Positions 19,488 to 22,555 of a DNA stretch of 22,555 bases are shown piece by piece. The first letter of the stretch is position 1, and each line of letters opens with the position of its first letter. Below the pieces are notes generated by a model. It was not told where the DNA came from, ran no database searches, and saw only the letters and a program-made list of their open reading frames with translations. Origin of the DNA: a virus; the IMG/VR virus record IMGVR_UViG_3300046304_000020, positions 1 to 22,555 of that record. One strand, written 5' to 3'. Position numbers and translations under genes: made by a program.

Positions 19488-20281
19488 ATCTTAAAACTTT
19501 TTACAACACTCCAATAATTTTCATAAATAGCCCTCAATTTCGGGTTGGCCATTACCTGTTCGTTAGCCGTGTATTGTTGATGTTGGGTGCTTGGGGTAAA
19601 TCCATCTTCATCCCACTTGAGCTTCGAGAAATGTGTAAAGCATACATCACCAATATCCTTTTCACTCATTACCTGCCACTGCCACATGGCCCCGTGTTTC
19701 ACACAATCTATGGCAATATTTTCTGTCATCATCGGAAATGCTTCGAGGAATCGCTGGTCAAAACAAGTGGCCAATTCTTTTGGCTCTTTTGTCAAGACAG
19801 CATTTGCCCACCAATCAAGTATGGGAAAGCCATTTCGTGAGAAATATACCACGCCACAATTATACAACCCTTCCGACCTGTTCATCTGCTTCGTGAATTG
19901 AAGGTGCGAAAATATACCTACGTCTGCATTGCCCAATGACTTATAGAGAAAATCTATATCTTTATGAAAGTATATATCGGAATCTATATAACAGATTGAA
20001 TCAGGATTTTCTTCCATTGCGACCCATTGGGTGAAGTAACTTGCAAGGGTATAACAGTAGTCTGAATAGTTCCGTTCTTTTAGTTGTTTCAACCCTACCC
20101 ATTCGTGTTTGTATGGGATTACATACACATTTGTCGTTGGGTCTAATAGGATGTCGTAGGTCTCATCATCGAGGCAACAGTAATGTACCGTTATTTCCTG
20201 ACTTGATTTTTTTAACGATTCTATCAGGGCCAATCCTTGTGAAAGATAATTGATGTCTGATAATGTTGTTAGGTGTATCAT
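19484..20281 (-). CDS. GT-A glycosyltransferase, GT8-like (265 aa)
   Basis: The ATG at 20281 (MIHLTTLSDINYLSQGLALI) is chosen because it overlaps the NinB-like stop as ATGA; an ATG 12 bp earlier is possible. The DxD motif is D100-S101-D102 (CYIDSDIYF), followed by YNCGVVYFSRNGF and FDQRFLEAFP, then a late His (FTHFSKLK), the layout of nucleotide-diphospho-sugar transferases of the GT8 type. No membrane segment. With the second enzyme and the 59-aa membrane protein it forms a three-gene coupled unit downstream of the NinB-like gene. Confidence 0.78.
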   Translation of the reverse strand: MIHLTTLSDINYLSQGLALIESLKKSSQEITVHYCCLDDETYDILLDPTTNVYVIPYKHEWVGLKQLKERNYSDYCYTLASYFTQWVAMEENPDSICYIDSDIYFHKDIDFLYKSLGNADVGIFSHLQFTKQMNRSEGLYNCGVVYFSRNGFPILDWWANAVLTKEPKELATCFDQRFLEAFPMMTENIAIDCVKHGAMWQWQVMSEKDIGDVCFTHFSKLKWDEDGFTPSTQHQQYTANEQVMANPKLRAIYENYWSVVKSFKI

Positions 20282-20703
20282 GTTTTTCTCCAATCTGTTT
20301 GTGGTTCGGGGATAAACACATTCAAATGCTCAGATGCGAATTGGTAAATACGCTCCCAATAAGCCATTGAATCAGTAGTCGTCATTTCCTGTGTGCTTCC
20401 ACCATAGTGAGTTACTTCCCCTGTCTGTTCGTTTACAAATTGCTTCTTGTTGAACATCGCTTTTAAGATTTCGTGGGTGTCGTCTGAATCAACAGCATGG
20501 CCTAAGTCTAATAGCCCCTTCGTACAAAGAGGTATAATAACACCCCAATAGAAAGAGTTCTGCAAGTTAGTCCTTTTCTTAGAAACCCTTTCTAACTTCA
20601 TCTCATAATTACCATCTTTCAACAATGAAACGGCAACGTCAAAACTCTGACGGTTTCTTATCCGTAGTTTCCCATTAGATATAGTCGCTGAGAAGGTTTT
20701 CAT
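20278..20703 (-). CDS. NinB-like recombination protein (141 aa)
   Basis: ATG at 20703 overlaps the stop of the upstream gene, TGA at 20278-20280. The segment KKRTNLQNSFYWGVIIPLCT (about residues 42-61) and the length match NinB/Orf proteins of lambda-like phages, which bind single-stranded DNA and help RecA-type recombination. The C-terminal part (SMAYWERIYQFASEHLNVFI, PEPQTDW) also fits. The neighbourhood lacks a recognised single-strand-binding protein or exonuclease, so its partners are unknown. Confidence 0.66.
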   Translation of the reverse strand: MKTFSATISNGKLRIRNRQSFDVAVSLLKDGNYEMKLERVSKKRTNLQNSFYWGVIIPLCTKGLLDLGHAVDSDDTHEILKAMFNKKQFVNEQTGEVTHYGGSTQEMTTTDSMAYWERIYQFASEHLNVFIPEPQTDWRKT

Positions 20704-21161
20704 TGACCAGTCAACTTAACAGTTGTCTTAGATGATTTAATCGGGGGGAATATGGTATGGGTGACAGTTCCTTCTTCATCACAAATGTCCGTTGGCACTC
20801 GCAACCCTTGAAGAATCTTCTCCCTTACACCTATCAATGCTTTTAGATTAAGCATTTCCAAGTTCATCCGCGTCCATTCGGGGTCGTTACAGCCCGAATA
20901 ATTGTACCGAGTACCAGCTTCCATAACTTCGACAAGAGACCCTAAATAGACTTCTCCCTTGCGTTTACCTGCTTCTGTGAGGGATAAGTCCTCTGTGGCC
21001 TCCATAACAGCATCAAATGCCTTGATTACGTTCTTGGCGTATATCCTGAATTGAAGTGGGTCAATATACCCTTCACGGATTTCTTCTGTAACAACCTGTG
21101 CGAAGTTCTGTATCTTCTCTTTGGTGGTTGGGAGTTGGTTGAATAGTTTTATTTCGTTCAT
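20700..21161 (-). CDS. 153-aa helical phage protein
   Basis: ATG at 21161, TGA at 20700-20702 overlapping the NinB-like ATG. The product is mostly helical, with amphipathic helices (TKEKIQNFAQVVTEEIREGY, AKNVIKAFDAVMEATEDL) and a short Cys/Tyr-containing loop (YNYSGCNDPEW). The coupling to a NinB-like gene suggests a part in DNA metabolism. No family is recognised. Confidence 0.66.
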   Translation of the reverse strand: MNEIKLFNQLPTTKEKIQNFAQVVTEEIREGYIDPLQFRIYAKNVIKAFDAVMEATEDLSLTEAGKRKGEVYLGSLVEVMEAGTRYNYSGCNDPEWTRMNLEMLNLKALIGVREKILQGLRVPTDICDEEGTVTHTIFPPIKSSKTTVKLTGQ

Positions 21162-21205
21162 AGCCTGATTTGATTAATGGGTGTTTAGAGTTCTGCGGTT
21201 GATAT

Positions 21206-21502
21206 TCAAAATGGACAACTATTATCAATAATCAAATTGCAATGTACAGATTTTTGTTGGAATGTTTTGTAACCAGTTCTTTTCCCTAAAATCTGAAAAC
21301 AAAGACGACCATTGTAATATTTCAATTTTAGTGGCTTCTCTGTCTCCAAGTCTATAAAGTTTAATTGGCCAATCCAACCTATCTTATTTAAACGACGCTT
21401 TACAGTTATTGTGTTGGTTTTTATGTTCATAAATGTACTTTTACTCCAGAAAGCAGGTGTTATACGCAAGTTTAAAAATCGCCTACCCGCCTGTACTTGC
21501 AT
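21206..21502 (-). CDS. 98-aa basic protein
   Basis: The ATG at 21502 (MQVQAGRRFLNLRI) is chosen to limit overlap with the upstream gene to 20 bp; an ATG at 21526 is the alternative. TAA or equivalent stop at 21206-21208. The protein is strongly basic and beta-like (ITVKRRLNKIGWIGQLNFID, LKLKYYNGRLCFQILGKRTG), which could fit nucleic-acid binding. No motif is recognised. Confidence 0.5.
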   Translation of the reverse strand: MQVQAGRRFLNLRITPAFWSKSTFMNIKTNTITVKRRLNKIGWIGQLNFIDLETEKPLKLKYYNGRLCFQILGKRTGYKTFQQKSVHCNLIIDNSCPF

Positions 21503-21773
21503 TGTAATACTCTTTATATTCTTCATAGTCCCATACTTGTATTGAGCAATTCAACTTGCCTTTCTCCTTTTCTTCCTTCGCTTCCCAATGCCACATTTGT
21601 TCATCTTCTGTTCCTTGTTCGGATAAAAAGTAGAAGTAACCTTCATTCATCCCCGCTAAAATATTGTTGTCAGGGTACATCATTCCTGCTTCGTAACAAC
21701 ATATTTCTACTTCTACTTTTTTTCCTATGTAGATTTTGTGATTCTCAAATGTTATCAATGTTACTTTTGCCAT
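21483..21773 (-). CDS. 96-aa acidic protein
   Basis: ATG at 21773 shortly downstream of a palindromic site (21789-21808). The product begins beta-like (MAKVTLITFENHKIYIGKKV), has aromatic and acidic residues throughout (EQMWHWEAKEEKEKG) and a Tyr/Glu-rich C-terminus. No homologue is recognised. Its N-terminus is slightly overlapped by no other gene, and the next gene overlaps its 3' end. Confidence 0.6.
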   Translation of the reverse strand: MAKVTLITFENHKIYIGKKVEVEICCYEAGMMYPDNNILAGMNEGYFYFLSEQGTEDEQMWHWEAKEEKEKGKLNCSIQVWDYEEYKEYYNASTGG

Positions 21774-21788
21774 CGCTTCAATTTTTAA

Positions 21789-21808
21789 ACCAGCTTATAA
21801 CAGCTGGT
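21789..21808. promoter_or_regulatory. Operator-like palindrome before the 96-aa gene
   Basis: ACCAGCT and AGCTGGT form perfect 7-bp arms around TATAAC, 16 bp upstream of the ATG at 21773. The position fits a regulator site over a promoter or leader. Confidence 0.45.
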
Positions 21809-21836
21809 ATAGTAAATAAAAAATATTCTTGTCTAT

Positions 21837-21874
21837 TTTTGCGGGTATATTTTTTACTTCCCATACCCGCAAAA
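21837..21874. repeat. 12-bp-stem hairpin between two leftward genes
   Basis: TTTTGCGGGTAT (21837-21848) and ATACCCGCAAAA (21863-21874) are perfectly complementary around a 14-nt loop. On either strand the stem is followed by A or mixed bases, not by a T-run, so it is not a standard intrinsic terminator. An RNA-processing signal or a protein-binding site is possible. Confidence 0.55.
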
Positions 21875-21889
21875 CGTCGTTAGCACCAA

Positions 21890-22159
21890 TTAATAAAGAC
21901 ACCACTTGCCCTCTTCGACATCGAATGACCTTATCATCTGCATATCTTGAAATTTCATCAAATTAGGCATAGCACAATAACCAAATTCTTTGTGCATCAA
22001 CTCAATGAATTTTTCACCATCAGCAGGGTGCATAACTATTACAGTTGGGTATCTATTGCTTGAAAAGATGAAATTTCTACGTGCTTCGTGAATAGCATCA
22101 AAATTAACTGGTGCTAACACGGGTTTGGCAAAAAAGCCGTTTTTTTCTTCGTTTGACAT
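21890..22159 (-). CDS. 89-aa phage protein of unknown function
   Basis: ATG at 22159, stop at 21890-21892. The middle (RYPTVIVMHPADGEKFIELM) reads as a strand followed by a helix, and the C-terminus (QDMQMIRSFDVEEGKWCLY) as strands, giving a small alpha/beta fold. It is the first leftward gene after the divergent right-edge gene. A weak -7 box lies at 22236-22243. No family is recognised. Confidence 0.6.
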   Translation of the reverse strand: MSNEEKNGFFAKPVLAPVNFDAIHEARRNFIFSSNRYPTVIVMHPADGEKFIELMHKEFGYCAMPNLMKFQDMQMIRSFDVEEGKWCLY

Positions 22160-22235
22160 ATTGTTCTAAATTTTAAGTTTTGTTCTTCGATTTAACTTTT
22201 CGTTTCGGCTTCTTCGCCAAGCCCGATAACGTTAG

Positions 22236-22243
22236 CAAAAATA
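22236..22243 (-). promoter_or_regulatory. Weak -7 box for the leftward gene set
   Basis: Minus strand TATTTTTG fits TAnnTTTG, 76 nt upstream of the ATG at 22159, without a matching -33 TTTG. Such an AT-rich match can occur by chance. Confidence 0.25.
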
Positions 22244-22339
22244 GCGGTCTGACGACACTTTAACCATGTTGACGGACGGAAAACAAAAAGAAAAAACCCC
22301 GACAAATATTTGACAGAATGTTTATCTAAAAATGAATAT

Positions 22340-22555
22340 ATGAAGCCTATCTTACTCATTGCTTGTATTGTCATAATTACCGTATGTGCTTACCTTATCC
22401 ATGACAACTATACTTTGACTCATCGGGTTGACCGATTGACGCAGACTATTGACAGTATTGGACGCCAACAACCAGACAGTTTGACCATCTTCAAACAACA
22501 GTTTAAAGAGGATTCGTATATTAGGCAGTTAGATCGGGACACGACACTAATCATT
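22340..22555 (+). CDS. Membrane-anchored coiled-coil protein, 3' end cut by the window edge
   Basis: ATG at 22340 opens 72 codons without a stop to the right edge. Residues about 4-20 are a membrane helix or uncleaved signal (ILLIACIVIITVCAYLI), followed by a polar, helical region (HRVDRLTQTIDSIGRQQPDS). The layout resembles phage Rz-like or other periplasmic coiled-coil proteins, but too little is visible to name it. It is transcribed away from the leftward gene set. Confidence 0.5.
   Translation, partial: MKPILLIACIVIITVCAYLIHDNYTLTHRVDRLTQTIDSIGRQQPDSLTIFKQQFKEDSYIRQLDRDTTLII

Noticed and set aside
21759-21769. Plus-strand TTACTTTTG resembling a -7 box
   Set aside because: It lies within the first codons of a minus-strand gene and no plus-strand gene follows.
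22192-22374. 60-codon minus-strand frame near the right edge
   Set aside because: It overlaps the start of the divergent membrane-protein gene and has no coding character of its own.

Overview
The window is part of the genome of a tailed double-stranded DNA phage, or a prophage, of a Bacteroidota host. The host call rests on promoter grammar and leaders, not on a database match. Upstream elements repeatedly match the Bacteroidota -7 box TAnnTTTG with a -33 TTTG about 21 bp before it. Start codons are preceded by A-rich stretches instead of Shine-Dalgarno sequences, and a 22-bp repeat that I recall from Bacteroidota chromosomes occurs three times. No tRNA, rRNA, integrase, lysin or CRISPR array was seen.

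Layout. (1) Positions 1-11119, minus strand, is the virion module, read right to left: large terminase, portal, Mu gpF-like minor head protein, a HeH/SAP-like small protein, a 65-aa protein, scaffold, major capsid protein, a 360-aa cysteine-rich protein, a gp10-like protein, a probable tail-completion protein and a tail protein cut by the left edge. Many junctions overlap by ATGA, so translation is probably coupled. Two plus-strand islands of very small, mostly membrane-type genes interrupt it (1012-1835 and 6320-6750). (2) Positions 11144-13470 look like a replication and control module. A RepL-like winged-helix gene sits under a promoter covered by two identical 18-bp palindromes. Next comes a 540-bp gene-free AT-rich block with helically phased repeats (candidate origin), then a probable small terminase subunit. 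A plus-strand pair (40-aa Cys-rich protein and a winged-helix protein) converges on the Rep gene. (3) Positions 13786-17148, plus strand: an early-type operon with a 421-aa acidic Cys-rich protein, a clan-MH metallopeptidase with a zinc ribbon, and six mini-proteins, ending at a strong intrinsic terminator. (4) Positions 17211-22159, minus strand: a second early/middle gene set with several small unknowns, a NinB-like recombination protein, two glycosyltransferases flanking a 59-aa membrane protein, an AP2-like protein and a stand-alone DnaA domain IV protein. A divergent membrane-protein gene leaves the right edge.

How it may work together (inference): the Rep-like protein would repress its own promoter through the twin operators and act on the adjacent repeats, which share the 9-mer ACTAAAAAT. 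The DnaA-IV protein could touch host or phage DnaA boxes. Late genes are read leftward from several TAnnTTTG promoters. At four genes the -7 box lies exactly 4 nt before ATG, which predicts leaderless mRNAs. The glycosyltransferases and the peptidase look like host-modifying or virion-modifying accessory functions.
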